A DNA stretch of 64,000 bases from Levilactobacillus zymae DSM 19395 (lineage in GTDB: Bacteria > Bacillota > Bacilli > Lactobacillales > Lactobacillaceae): NCBI RefSeq assembly GCF_001434115.1, contig NZ_AZDW01000022.1, positions 1-64,000 on the forward strand, given 5' to 3'. Every line of letters begins with the position of its first letter. The stretch's first letter is position 1. This document shows positions 18,458-27,150 of this stretch, piece after piece. Made by a program: the position numbers and the translations under genes. Below the pieces are notes generated by a model. The model was not told the DNA's origin, did no database searches, and was given only the letters and a program-made list of their open reading frames with translations.

Positions 18458-20192
18458 AATGGCCCCGATCCAAATCATACAACGCCCGAAACCGCGCGTT
18501 ATCGCGGTAGAGCGCCTGGGGCGTCCCCTGCATGTCGAACTGGCCGTTTTCGATAAAACGGACCTGGTCGACGTGCTGAATGCCCGTCAAGTGGTGGGTG
18601 ACCCAAATAATCGTTTTATCCTGCAGGACGTCAAAAACCGTATCCAACAGGTGTTGTTCCGTAATCGGATCCAGACTGACCGTGGGCTCGTCCAAGATAA
18701 TCACCGGCGTATCCTGCAACAGGATCCGCGCCAGCGACAACCGTTGGCGTTCGCCCCCAGAGAAGCGGCTCCCCGCTTCCTGGACCTGCGTGTTATAGCC
18801 GTCCGGCAGACTGCCAATCAGGTCGTCGAGTTCCACGGCCTTGATCACCCGCCGCACGTCCTCGTCCGTGGCGTTTAAATTGCCCAACCGGACGTTATTC
18901 ATCACCGTGGTGTTGAACAAGTAGGGTTGCTGGTCCAGCACCCCAAAGAGCTGGGCGCGTTGGTCCTGCAACTGTGCCACCGGCACGCCGTTGACCGTGA
19001 CCTGCCCCTGAGTCGGCGTTTCGTCGCCCAGGATCAGTTTCAGTAAGGTACTCTTCCCGGTCCCACTGGGCCCCAGCAAGGCCAATTTCTCGCCCGGCCG
19101 CAGGGTCAACGACAGGTCGTTGATCACCTGCCGTTGGGCCCCCGGATAGGTGAAGCGCACGTGGTCCAGCGTCAGCGTTTCGAAGGCGCCCACCGTGACC
19201 TGGGGGACCTGCACCGGTTCATGTTCGTCCAGCCGGTTGACCCGGTTGATGGAGTCGCGGTAGACCGGCCACTCGCTGACCCCTTGGCTCATGTCCGCGA
19301 AGGGTTCGACCGTCGGGAAGAGCGCCAACCCGAAGGCCGCCACCCAGTTAGCCTGCGCCTGGTCGTGGGTGAACATCAAGCCGGCCCACCAGACCAGGAG
19401 GATGACCGCGGCACCGAAGATGACCTGAATCGCCAGGTTACGCCACCACTGGAAGTAGTGGTCGCTCCGGCGCAGGGTCGCGATTTCGTCGATGGGGGCG
19501 TCCTGCTGGCCCAAGAAGGCCTGCCGCCGCCCGGAGATCAACCAGTCACCCAAGCCCAACACGGAATCGGTCAGCTTGGTGTAGAAGGTCCGTTGTACCT
19601 GCCGCGCCTGAAACTCACGTTGGCCGTTGACCGCCACCGATAGCAGCGGCATCAGGATCACAATGACCCCCAAGAGCAGCAACATCAACAGGCCGAACGC
19701 CCAGTTGAAGTAGCCGATGCCGATGACCACGAACAGGTACAACAGCCAGCCAATCACCAGCGGAAAGACCGTCCGCAGGTACAGATTTTCGATGTGGTCG
19801 ATGTCTTCGGCCAGTATACTCAAGACGTCCCCCGTCTGATGGGTCTGACGAATCGCCACAGCCTGTTTCTCCACAGCTTGGTATAAACGCTTGCGAAAGT
19901 CCGAAACGATGCGCAGAACCCAATTATGGCTGGTCAGACGTTCGGCGTACCGAAAGGCCGGCCGACCGATCCCGAAGGCCCGCGCCAAGACGATGGGCAC
20001 GTAGATCATCAAGATGTTATAGGGGTGCGTGGCCGCCTTACTGATCAGGTAGCCGGAGTTGAACATCAGCGCCCCGCCACAGAAGAAGGTCATGAAGCCT
20101 AGGAACAGGACCAGCGCGAGCAGGCCCTTATACCGTTTCAGGTACGGCATCACCCAGTGATCGTGTTCAAACGTTTTAAAGAAACCTTTCAT
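18456..20192 (-). CDS. cydC: CydDC thiol/heme exporter subunit CydC
   Basis: A 578-residue half ABC exporter with six N-terminal transmembrane helices (to about residue 310) fused to an ATPase: Walker A LLGPSGTGKST, Q-loop, signature FSGGERQRLSLAR and Walker B VIILDEPTVSLD. Position after cydD in a cydABDC cluster identifies it. CydDC exports reductants such as cysteine or glutathione and binds heme, and is needed to assemble cytochrome bd. The ATG overlaps the cydD stop by four bases. GC-rich codon use contrasts with the EPS genes next door. Confidence 0.93.
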   Translation of the reverse strand: MKGFFKTFEHDHWVMPYLKRYKGLLALVLFLGFMTFFCGGALMFNSGYLISKAATHPYNILMIYVPIVLARAFGIGRPAFRYAERLTSHNWVLRIVSDFRKRLYQAVEKQAVAIRQTHQTGDVLSILAEDIDHIENLYLRTVFPLVIGWLLYLFVVIGIGYFNWAFGLLMLLLLGVIVILMPLLSVAVNGQREFQARQVQRTFYTKLTDSVLGLGDWLISGRRQAFLGQQDAPIDEIATLRRSDHYFQWWRNLAIQVIFGAAVILLVWWAGLMFTHDQAQANWVAAFGLALFPTVEPFADMSQGVSEWPVYRDSINRVNRLDEHEPVQVPQVTVGAFETLTLDHVRFTYPGAQRQVINDLSLTLRPGEKLALLGPSGTGKSTLLKLILGDETPTQGQVTVNGVPVAQLQDQRAQLFGVLDQQPYLFNTTVMNNVRLGNLNATDEDVRRVIKAVELDDLIGSLPDGYNTQVQEAGSRFSGGERQRLSLARILLQDTPVIILDEPTVSLDPITEQHLLDTVFDVLQDKTIIWVTHHLTGIQHVDQVRFIENGQFDMQGTPQALYRDNARFRALYDLDRGH

Positions 20193-21922
20193 GCCGGTTC
20201 ATCCCCTTCCATTTCGGCCCGCAGCCGGACGTAGGCCCCGTTTTGCGCCTGCAACTCGGCCGGCGTCCCCTGTTCGACCACGCGACCGTGGTCCAGCACC
20301 AGGATGTAGTCCATCTCGTTCATCCAGTGCAGCCGGTGGGTCGCAAAGAAGACCAGGTGGTCCTTAAAGACCGGCAGCATGGTCTTTTTGAGTTCGATTT
20401 CGGTTTCGATATCCAGGTGCGCCGTGGGTTCGTCGAACAGTAAGATGCGCCGCGAGTCGTCCAGAAACGCCCGGGCCAGCGCGATCCGTTGTGCCTGTCC
20501 GCCGGAAACGCCCCGGGAGCCCTCCCCGATTTGGGTGGCGAGGCCGTCCGGTAACGTGGCAATCCAGTCCGTCAGCCCAGCACGCTCGGCGGCTTGCGCC
20601 ACGGCGGCGTCACTGGCGTCCGGCGTGTAGAAGGCCAGGTTATCACGGAGGCTAGCGTGGAACAGGTACGGTGCCTGGGGAATGTAGACGAAGCTCTTCT
20701 GCCAAGCGGCCTGGTCCAGGTGCGGCACCTGCGTCCCCCGCACGGTGATTTGGCCGGCTTGGGGACTCAAGAAGCCACTGAGCGTGTTGATTAACGTCGA
20801 TTTACCGGACCCCGAGGCCCCGATGATACCGACCTTTTGGAAGCCGTGCACGTTGAGGCTGACGTCCTTTAAGGTCGTTTCGTCGGCGGCGTACCCCACG
20901 TTGACGTGTTGGAGGGTCAACTGGTCGTCGGCCGTCCACACCGGCGTCTGGGCCGGTAGCGTTTCGCGGTCGGTCGGCGTCTCGCGGTGTAAGATGTCCA
21001 GGACCGCCGTTAACGCGTTTTTCCCGTTGAGGGTCGCGTGGTAGTCGTTGGCGAAGTTGCGAATCGGTGCGAAGTAGTCCGGCGCCAGCGTCAAGATGAT
21101 TAGCGCCGGTAGGAGTTGAATGGTGTTGTCCATCAGGCCGAAGCCCAGGAACACCGCAATAATGGCAATCGATAAGGTAGTAAAGAAGTCCAGTGCAAAC
21201 GTCGAGGTCATGGCGATGGTCAGCGTCGCCATGGTCTTCTTCCGGTAGTCCTCGCTGACCTCGTAGACGTTACCGGCGTACTGTTCGTTGAGCCCCAGCT
21301 GTTTGAGCGTTGGCAAGCCCCGCAGGGTATCGACGAAGTGGTTGGACAGCCGCTGGTAGCCCGCATACTGCCGGTCGGCCTTGGCCTGCGCCGCCAGCCC
21401 CAGGATCACCATGAACAAGATGATCAACGGGTAAATCGCCAGTAAAAACAGCGCTTCCTTCCATTGTATAAACGCGATATAGATCAGGATCAGCCACGGC
21501 GTAATTGATAGGTCCAGGACCTTGCCGATGATCATCATTAGGTAGGTCTGAATCTTGTCGATGCCCTCTAGGCCCATGGTGACCACGTTCCCGGTTCCCT
21601 CTTGGGCTACCACGCTGGGACCCAGGTCAAAGAGTTTAGCCATGAACTGCTTGCGTAGGCGCTTGGTGGTGCCCTCCACGAACGGGTAGGTCAGCCAGTT
21701 CTTCAGCACCGTGACCAGGTGCCGGCCCAGAAAGGCGACCGCGAAGATGGCCAGCGGCGTGCCGATGGTGCCGACGCCCTTGAGTTGCCACAGGTTGACG
21801 ATGGCCACCGCCAGGTACTTCGCCTGTAAGATAATTAACCCCGCTTGAATCAGGGTCAACAGGAGCTGCCAGATAATGACTTTGCGCACTCCCGGAAATT
21901 GAAACACACGTTGATCAATCAA
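20189..21922 (-). CDS. cydD: CydDC thiol/heme exporter subunit CydD
   Basis: A half ABC exporter of about 577 residues: six transmembrane helices, then an ATPase with Walker A IIGASGSGKST, signature VSGGQAQRIALAR and Walker B ILLFDEPTAHLD. The start MIDQRVFQFPG, at a TTG (21922) six bases after GGGGGGA, matches the usual CydD N-terminus; the longer frame to 21967 lacks a ribosome site. It forms a heterodimer with CydC. It lies about 650 bases after cydB, with a hairpin terminator between, so the pair may be transcribed separately from cydAB. Confidence 0.92.
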   Translation of the reverse strand: MIDQRVFQFPGVRKVIIWQLLLTLIQAGLIILQAKYLAVAIVNLWQLKGVGTIGTPLAIFAVAFLGRHLVTVLKNWLTYPFVEGTTKRLRKQFMAKLFDLGPSVVAQEGTGNVVTMGLEGIDKIQTYLMMIIGKVLDLSITPWLILIYIAFIQWKEALFLLAIYPLIILFMVILGLAAQAKADRQYAGYQRLSNHFVDTLRGLPTLKQLGLNEQYAGNVYEVSEDYRKKTMATLTIAMTSTFALDFFTTLSIAIIAVFLGFGLMDNTIQLLPALIILTLAPDYFAPIRNFANDYHATLNGKNALTAVLDILHRETPTDRETLPAQTPVWTADDQLTLQHVNVGYAADETTLKDVSLNVHGFQKVGIIGASGSGKSTLINTLSGFLSPQAGQITVRGTQVPHLDQAAWQKSFVYIPQAPYLFHASLRDNLAFYTPDASDAAVAQAAERAGLTDWIATLPDGLATQIGEGSRGVSGGQAQRIALARAFLDDSRRILLFDEPTAHLDIETEIELKKTMLPVFKDHLVFFATHRLHWMNEMDYILVLDHGRVVEQGTPAELQAQNGAYVRLRAEMEGDEPA

Positions 21923-22394
21923 TGAAATCCCCCCAATACAAGTTCTGCTTATCGGATAATGTTTCATGGGGCCTGAACAGGATACCTGACGTAACGCTAG
22001 TTTAGTCTATGCCGGTATTATTCTGCCTATTTGTATGTATGCCAACACGCCGGCTTTTCGTGTCGCCTGTTATCCAATGCTTGGCAACACTAGCAGGTAG
22101 TGACTTTAGAGCCCCATAACTGTTACTCAACCGATGATTGCTAATGCCACACTATCCGATACTTATACCATTTATGATACTGCTTTCATTTCGCTTTGAC
22201 GAGTATGGTGACCGCCGAAAATGTCTGTGTCCCTAGTGTGCTAAATCCTAAAATCACCTAGATATCAAAAGAACCGCCTCACCGATACACAACACCGGCA
22301 GGCGGTTCTTTGAGTATCACCACTTAAACGGTGATACCAGTTCAATTCAGTTTAAATAATCTAATCCATCTTCACCAACAACGACCAGTGTCCA
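21923..22394. other. Gap between cydB and cydD holding a candidate cydD promoter
   Basis: No gene is readable. On the minus strand TGGTATAAG (about 22162-22170) resembles an extended -10 for cydDC with no good -35. The terminator at 22268-22311 and the structured element from 22395 fill the rest. Confidence 0.35.
22268..22311 (-). terminator. Terminator downstream of cydAB
   Basis: AAAGAACCGCCT (22268-22279) pairs perfectly with AGGCGGTTCTTT (22300-22311), 12 bp with a 20-nt loop. On the minus strand the stem ends in TTCTTTT, so it can end cydAB transcripts. Confidence 0.7.
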
Positions 22395-22544
22395 GCCTGG
22401 AGGCGCTCAGGGGCTCAGCCAGCGAAATTATTCTTAGTCGAGTGATTTTCTCGGCTTAGAATAAGGCCGAGTTTTGAAACTCGCGGGTTTGGCGAGGTTC
22501 AAAATCGTGCCCGCAGGCGTTCCAGCCTCTGAGCGCCGGAAGGC
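22395..22544 (+). ncRNA. Copy 1 of a 150-nt structured element (candidate RNA)
   Basis: A three-way-junction fold can be drawn. The closing helix is GCCT/AGGC, then a GGA/GGA internal loop, then 14 bp (22402-22415 with 22524-22537). Hairpin 1 is ATTCTTAGTCGAG with CTCGGCTTAGAAT. Hairpin 2 is TTTTGAA/TTCAAAA enclosing CTCGC/GCGAG with loop GGGTTTG. The non-Watson-Crick pairs are G-U only if the plus strand is the RNA. A second copy of exactly the same length is at 25385-25534. It could be an RNA or a folded DNA repeat. Confidence 0.55.
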
Positions 22545-22567
22545 GAAAACTCACACCTAGCGTAGCT

Positions 22568-23578
22568 TTAAGCGTTTTGCTTCGGTGAAGCCAGCCGCTT
22601 GTAGAAGACCCAGTAACTCCAGATGAAGTAGATCAACACGATCGGTAGGATGGAGAACGTCAGAATCGTCATCAGGTGCAGCGTGTACGGCGAGTTCGAC
22701 GAGTTCTTAATCAGCAGCGAGTACGCCGGATTGTTGGCGACCATGACCCGCGGGAACAGCCCGTTGAAGATCAGGACCACCACGCTAATCAGTGACAACC
22801 CACTACCGACAAACGACAGCCATTCGTGGTTGCCCAGGACGCCCCAGTAAGCCAGCGCCGTGACCACGACCAGGAACAGGACAATCAGCGTCGTGGACAT
22901 GGGTTTCTTGGCGAAGAAGTCCGTTGAGAAGAACAGCAGGATGGCAAAGACCACTTCTCCCGCAAACAGCACGGGGTAGAGAATCTTGTTCCAGGCCCGC
23001 GCACGGTCACGCAGTTCGCCGGAAGTCTTCAACCGAATGAAGTTTAAACCGTGGACTAAGCAGAGGACCGTAACGGCCACCCCACCCACGATGGAGAACA
23101 GGTTGACGTAATCGGTAAAGTGGGCGGTCATGTCGCCGTTTTTATCGATGGGCATCCCCTTGATCATGGCCGTGAACAGCATCCCGAACAGGAAGGCCGC
23201 ACAGCCCGAGCCGATGGTGCCGGCCCATTCCCAGAAAGTCTTCCAGCGTTCCGTTTGCATGTTGGCCCGGAATTCGAAGGACACGCCCCGGAAAATCAGG
23301 CACGCCAGGATCAGGAATAAGACCAGGTAGAAGCCGGAGAACAACGTGGCGTACCACATCGGGAAGGAGGCGAACATCGCCCCACCGGCGGTAATCAACC
23401 AAACTTCGTTGCCGTCCCAGTGCGGGCCGATGGTGCGGATCACGACGTCGCGTTCCGCATCGTTGCGGGCAAAGCTCTTGATCAACATGCCGACCCCGAA
23501 GTCGAACCCTTCGAGGAAGAAGAAGCCGCTGAACAAGACGCCAATCAGAATAAACCAGAGTAATTGTAAACTAGTCAT
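22568..23578 (-). CDS. cydB: Cytochrome bd quinol oxidase subunit II
   Basis: A 336-residue, roughly nine-helix membrane subunit. MTSLQLLWFILIGVLFSGFFFLEGFDFGVGML is the typical CydB start, and GPHWDGNEVWLITAGGAMFASFP is the family signature. It pairs with CydA to reduce oxygen using menaquinol. The ATG at 23578 overlaps the cydA stop (ATGACTAG); the longer frame to 23650 runs into cydA and is not real. In lactobacilli the enzyme works only with external heme, so the operon may serve conditional respiration. Confidence 0.97.
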   Translation of the reverse strand: MTSLQLLWFILIGVLFSGFFFLEGFDFGVGMLIKSFARNDAERDVVIRTIGPHWDGNEVWLITAGGAMFASFPMWYATLFSGFYLVLFLILACLIFRGVSFEFRANMQTERWKTFWEWAGTIGSGCAAFLFGMLFTAMIKGMPIDKNGDMTAHFTDYVNLFSIVGGVAVTVLCLVHGLNFIRLKTSGELRDRARAWNKILYPVLFAGEVVFAILLFFSTDFFAKKPMSTTLIVLFLVVVTALAYWGVLGNHEWLSFVGSGLSLISVVVLIFNGLFPRVMVANNPAYSLLIKNSSNSPYTLHLMTILTFSILPIVLIYFIWSYWVFYKRLASPKQNA

Positions 23579-25022
23579 GGTTGAACGCCCCCTTCGAGTA
23601 AGGATCGATGTCGACGTCGGAAGCCGAGTAACCGTCGGTGTTTTCCGCATCCGGTCCGGCCTTTAACGTCCGGTGACATAAGACGACCATCACGACGCCC
23701 ATGCCCGCAAACATCAGGAAGTAGACAATGTTCGACGTGAGCAGCGACGCCACGGAAACGTTAGGCGAGACCGCATCCGCAATGGTCAGCAAGCCGTAAA
23801 CGACCCACGGGTAACGCCCGAATTCGGTGATGAACCACCCACAGGTATTGACGATGAACGGTAGCCACAGGCACAGGCCCATGATGTACAGGAACCACTT
23901 CTGCTTGACGATGGCTTGCGACTTCTTGCGGTTAAAAATCAACCCCACGATGGCCAGTAAGGCGAACAACGCGCTGGCCCCGGACATGATCCGGAAGCTC
24001 CAGAATAAGGTTTTAGTTGGGACGTAGTAGTTGATGTCGTTGCCGTACTTCTTATCGTACTTGGCGTGCAACTCCTTGTTGGCCTGGTTCATCCCGGTAA
24101 CCGTCCCGGTCAATTTATGGTAACTCAATAAGTTCAAGACATATGGAATATCAACGGACCAGGTGGTCTTGTGGGCCTTAGTGTCGAAACCGGCAATGGC
24201 CGTCCACTCACCCTTTTCCGTAGAATTCTTATACAAACCTTCCATGGCCCCAACCTTCATGGGTTGGTTGTTGAGCAGGTAACGCATCTGCGTATCCCCA
24301 CTAGCAATGGAGCCTAACGAGAAGATCAAGCCGATGACTAAGGCCACTTGCATGGACTTACGGTAGAAGGTCACGTGTTCCTTCTTGAGTAAGCGCCAAG
24401 CGGAGCAACCCGCGATGACGAAGGCAGCGGTTACAAATGCCCCAAAAATCACGTGTGGAAATTCGTTCCACAACTGGGGGTTCCCCACGATTGCGCCGAA
24501 GTCCGTCATTTGAACGTGCCCGGTCTGCTTATTGATGATGTACCCCAACGGGTTTTGCATAAAGCTGTTGGCCGCCAAAATCCACAGGGCCGATAATGAA
24601 GAGCCGAACATAACTAACCAAATAAAGAGCACGTGCACCCATTTGTTAAACCGGTCCCAGGTGAACATCCACATCCCGATGAACGTGGATTCCATGAAGA
24701 ACGCGGCGAGCGCTTCGATGGCTAACGGCGCCCCGAAGATGTCTCCCATGAACCGGGAGTATTCCGACCAGTTCATCCCGAATTGGAATTCCTGAATGAT
24801 CCCGGTCACCACGCCGACGGCAAAACTATACAGGAACATTTTGCCCCAGAACTGGGCCATCTTCTTGTAGTCCTTGTCGCCCTTGACGGCGTACATGGTT
24901 TCCATCACGGCCACCACGAACGCCAGCCCAATGGAAAACGGTACGAAGAAGAAATGGAAGACCGTGGTCATTCCGAATTGGAATCTGGCTAAACCGAGTA
25001 TGTCTAGACCAAGATTTATCAT
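23571..25022 (-). CDS. cydA: Cytochrome bd quinol oxidase subunit I
   Basis: A 483-residue membrane subunit carrying all three hemes. The N-terminal region FGMTTVFHFFFVPFSIGL holds the axial histidine for heme b595, MGDIFGAPLAIEALAAFFMESTFIG the conserved glutamates, and FGRYPWVVYGLL the GRYPW-type motif. The Q loop is short, as in Gram-positive enzymes. It is first in the operon, with GGGGAGG before the ATG. A sigma-A promoter, a dyad and a probable cre site lie upstream. Confidence 0.97.
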   Translation of the reverse strand: MINLGLDILGLARFQFGMTTVFHFFFVPFSIGLAFVVAVMETMYAVKGDKDYKKMAQFWGKMFLYSFAVGVVTGIIQEFQFGMNWSEYSRFMGDIFGAPLAIEALAAFFMESTFIGMWMFTWDRFNKWVHVLFIWLVMFGSSLSALWILAANSFMQNPLGYIINKQTGHVQMTDFGAIVGNPQLWNEFPHVIFGAFVTAAFVIAGCSAWRLLKKEHVTFYRKSMQVALVIGLIFSLGSIASGDTQMRYLLNNQPMKVGAMEGLYKNSTEKGEWTAIAGFDTKAHKTTWSVDIPYVLNLLSYHKLTGTVTGMNQANKELHAKYDKKYGNDINYYVPTKTLFWSFRIMSGASALFALLAIVGLIFNRKKSQAIVKQKWFLYIMGLCLWLPFIVNTCGWFITEFGRYPWVVYGLLTIADAVSPNVSVASLLTSNIVYFLMFAGMGVVMVVLCHRTLKAGPDAENTDGYSASDVDIDPYSKGAFNHD

Positions 25023-25078
25023 TTTTCTAACCTCCCCAAACGTTATGTGTGTGAATAAATAATTGCTGACTTGCCTTC

Positions 25079-25110
25079 ATTATATCGAGTGATAAGTCAT
25101 TATTCAATGA
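25079..25110 (-). promoter_or_regulatory. cydA promoter overlapped by a dyad
   Basis: On the minus strand TTGAAT (25102-25107) and a consensus TATAAT (25079-25084) are 17 bases apart. The -35 box sits inside the inverted repeat TCATT-ATTC-AATGA (25097-25110), a candidate operator. It does not match the Rex or FNR consensus. Confidence 0.65.
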
Positions 25111-25143
25111 TTCACGATGATTATTTGCTCAAAACGTGATTTT

Positions 25144-25157
25144 TGTGAGCGTTTACC
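25144..25157. promoter_or_regulatory. Probable CcpA (cre) site upstream of cydA
   Basis: Read on the minus strand, GGTAAACGCTCACA matches the cre consensus TGWAANCGNTNWCA at all but the first position. It lies about 40 bases upstream of the -35 box, fitting carbon control of cydABCD. Confidence 0.5.
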
Positions 25158-25384
25158 ACTTATTTTGTTCGTTCACCTTGGTAACAGATTGGCCAATGTG
25201 TGCTAATTAAGTTCTATGAAATGGTAGCGATTTCTTACAGCTTATCGAAACCTTCCGTGCTAAAATGAAACTACACCCTGACGACGTGTTGGGTCAGGTC
25301 AAATAGCTACCCGTAGCCGCAGTTCCCAATCTGAAGATGATCTACGCAAAACCGCGCAGTCTGACCAGAAAGAACCACCGTTCA

Positions 25385-25534
25385 GCCCGGAGGTGAGCAG
25401 GGGCTCAGCCGGTGAAATTATTCTAAGCCGATGTTTTTTGTCGGCTTAGAATAAGGCCGAGCTTGAAGACTCGCGGGTTTGGCGAGGATTCAAGTCGTGC
25501 CCACTGGCGTCACGGCCCTTGATCACCGGAGGGC
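25385..25534 (+). ncRNA. Copy 2 of the 150-nt structured element (candidate RNA)
   Basis: Same length and fold as copy 1: closing GCCC/GGGC, the GGA/GGA loop, a 14-position helix (25392-25405 with 25514-25527), hairpin 1 ATTCTAAGCCGA/TCGGCTTAGAAT, and hairpin 2 CTTGAA/TTCAAG around CTCGC/GCGAG. Several pairs differ from copy 1 on both sides at once. An extended -10-like TGCTAAAAT (25258-25266) lies upstream on the same strand, so this copy may fall in the 5' leader of the dehydrogenase gene at 25599. Confidence 0.55.
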
Positions 25535-25598
25535 GAGCAGTTTAGCCGACCTCCCCAACACGCCTAATTATTGTGTTTCACTTAGGAGGATTTTTGCG

Positions 25599-26549
25599 AT
25601 GACAGAACGAATACTTGCGTTACAATCCCTAACCGCCGACCACCTGGCCGCCCTGAAAGCGGACGGTTTAGACGTAGTCACGGCGGCCGACTACCAACCC
25701 GGTGGTGCGCCCATCACCATTTTATACGGCTGGGACGACGACCTGGGGCCCGCCGTGATCAACGACGAGCATAACCAGGTTCACTGGTTACAGACCCTCA
25801 GTGCCGGCATCGACTACCTGCCGTTGGACCTGATTCGCGACCACCACATCAAACTGACCAACTCGAGTGGCGTCTTCTCCGACGCCATCGCCGAATCCAC
25901 CCTGGGCTACCTGCTGTACTTCCTGCGCGGCTTTAACGAAGCCGTCAAGAACCAGGCCGGCCACTTCTGGATTCAACCCGCCCGCACCGACCTGCATAAC
26001 TTGAGCGACCAGACCGTGGTCATCTACGGGACCGGGAGCATCGGGCAAGCCATGGCGAAATTACTCAACGGGTTCGACAACGCCCCGATTGGCGTCAACC
26101 GCAGCGGCCACCCCGTCGATGGGTTCGCCAAGACGGTCAGCCTGGCCGAAGACGCGACCATCCTGGGTGACGCCGACATCGTGATCAACGCGATGCCCGC
26201 CACGGCCGAAACCAACCACTACTTCAATGCCGCCTTCTTCAAACAGCTCAACGGCTTGCGAATCTTCGTCAACGTGGGCCGTGGGACCGCCGTGGACTTA
26301 CCGGCCTTAGAACACGCCCTGCTCTACCAGGAAGTGCTCCACGCCGCATTGGACGTCTTTGAGACCGAACCGTTCCCGAAGGACGCCAAGCTCTGGGACT
26401 TCCCGAACGTCTTATTGACGCCGCACCAAACCGGATTTTCCGACAACAACTTAACGCGGACGTTTGAAATCTTCCGCAAAAACCTCACCAGCTACCTGCA
26501 AGACGGGACGTTGGTGGAGAACATCGCCGACCCGTTACGCGGGTATTAA
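25599..26549 (+). CDS. D-isomer specific 2-hydroxyacid dehydrogenase
   Basis: A 316-residue NAD-dependent dehydrogenase. The Rossmann motif is VIYGTGSIGQAMAKLL; catalytic Arg, Glu and His are in VNVGRGTAVDL, ALDVFETEPFP and LTPHQTGFS. It interconverts 2-oxo and D-2-hydroxy acids, or acts as a phosphoglycerate-dehydrogenase-like enzyme; the substrate is not clear, and the sequence is not that of the main D-lactate dehydrogenase. The ATG at 25599 follows AGGAGG by nine bases, though the frame is open to 25479 through the structured element. It ends at a bidirectional terminator. Confidence 0.9.
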   Translation: MTERILALQSLTADHLAALKADGLDVVTAADYQPGGAPITILYGWDDDLGPAVINDEHNQVHWLQTLSAGIDYLPLDLIRDHHIKLTNSSGVFSDAIAESTLGYLLYFLRGFNEAVKNQAGHFWIQPARTDLHNLSDQTVVIYGTGSIGQAMAKLLNGFDNAPIGVNRSGHPVDGFAKTVSLAEDATILGDADIVINAMPATAETNHYFNAAFFKQLNGLRIFVNVGRGTAVDLPALEHALLYQEVLHAALDVFETEPFPKDAKLWDFPNVLLTPHQTGFSDNNLTRTFEIFRKNLTSYLQDGTLVENIADPLRGY

Positions 26550-26559
26550 CCGGTAATTC

Positions 26560-26590
26560 AAAGACCCGCTGAGGACCAGCGGGTCTTTTC
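26560..26590. terminator. Bidirectional terminator
   Basis: AAAGACCCGCT pairs with AGCGGGTCTTT (11 bp, 7-nt loop), between the dehydrogenase gene and the convergent gene at 26595. Confidence 0.85.
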
Positions 26591-26594
26591 GTGT

Positions 26595-26963
26595 CTAATC
26601 AATGCCACTCTCTTCGATCCTGGCGGGGGCTTCGGCGGCCGTTAAATAGCTCACCGCCCCGTCTAAAATGTCGGCCACGTTTCCGGTCAGTTCGTCAATG
26701 TCGGTGACCTTATCTCCCAGTAATTTCATGACCTCCTCAAATTGGGCTAAGACCCGGTCCTGCTCCCCTAAGCGTTGCCGCATCTGTTCCGACGTCATGT
26801 CGTAATAGCTGTCGCGCGGTGTCAACTGAGTCAACGCCGGTTGGACCAGTTGGCACACCGCCATGGTGGTCGCGCACGCGTTTTGCACGTTGCCCACCAC
26901 CATTTGGCTGTACTGGAGTTTCACCAAAGTTTTCGCTAATTGCTGACTATCCATTGTTTTCAA
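26595..26963 (-). CDS. Small helical protein of unknown function
   Basis: The 122-residue product is probably all-helical and acidic at the C-terminus, without a signal peptide or membrane segment. It has two cysteines (NACATTMAVCQ) near residue 30, a possible coiled region (EQMRQRLGEQDRVLAQFEEVMKLL) and a tail EAPARIEESGID. I do not recognise a family. The start is a TTG at 26963, eight bases after GAGGGGG; the next ATG is 17 bases away from that site. It stands alone between convergent and divergent neighbours. Confidence 0.6.
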   Translation of the reverse strand: MKTMDSQQLAKTLVKLQYSQMVVGNVQNACATTMAVCQLVQPALTQLTPRDSYYDMTSEQMRQRLGEQDRVLAQFEEVMKLLGDKVTDIDELTGNVADILDGAVSYLTAAEAPARIEESGID

Positions 26964-27110
26964 AGTAACGTCCCCCTCACGTCCTTTAGTTACTCAATAG
27001 GATAAACCATTTTATGCGGTGAGAATGTGTGAAAGGGTTTTCTTTGGTATGTGAACTCCTTAACCGGTCGGACTCACCCGAAGACGGGGCCGCAACGACC
27101 GGAAAATTTG

Positions 27111-27119
27111 TGGTACACT
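27111..27119 (+). promoter_or_regulatory. Extended -10 promoter of the small basic-protein gene
   Basis: TGGTACACT is a TGn-extended -10 box about 30 bases before the ATG at 27151; no clear -35 is visible. Confidence 0.45.
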
Positions 27120-27150
27120 AGGGCATCAGAACAACTAAAGGAGACTAACC

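Noticed and set aside
18447-19643. Long plus-strand frames opposite cydC
   Set aside because: They are antisense shadows caused by GC-rich codon bias, with no ribosome site, and cydC is certain.
25079-25160. Rex or FNR site in the cydA promoter
   Set aside because: The dyad there does not match TTGTGA-N6-TCACAA or TTGAT-N4-ATCAA.
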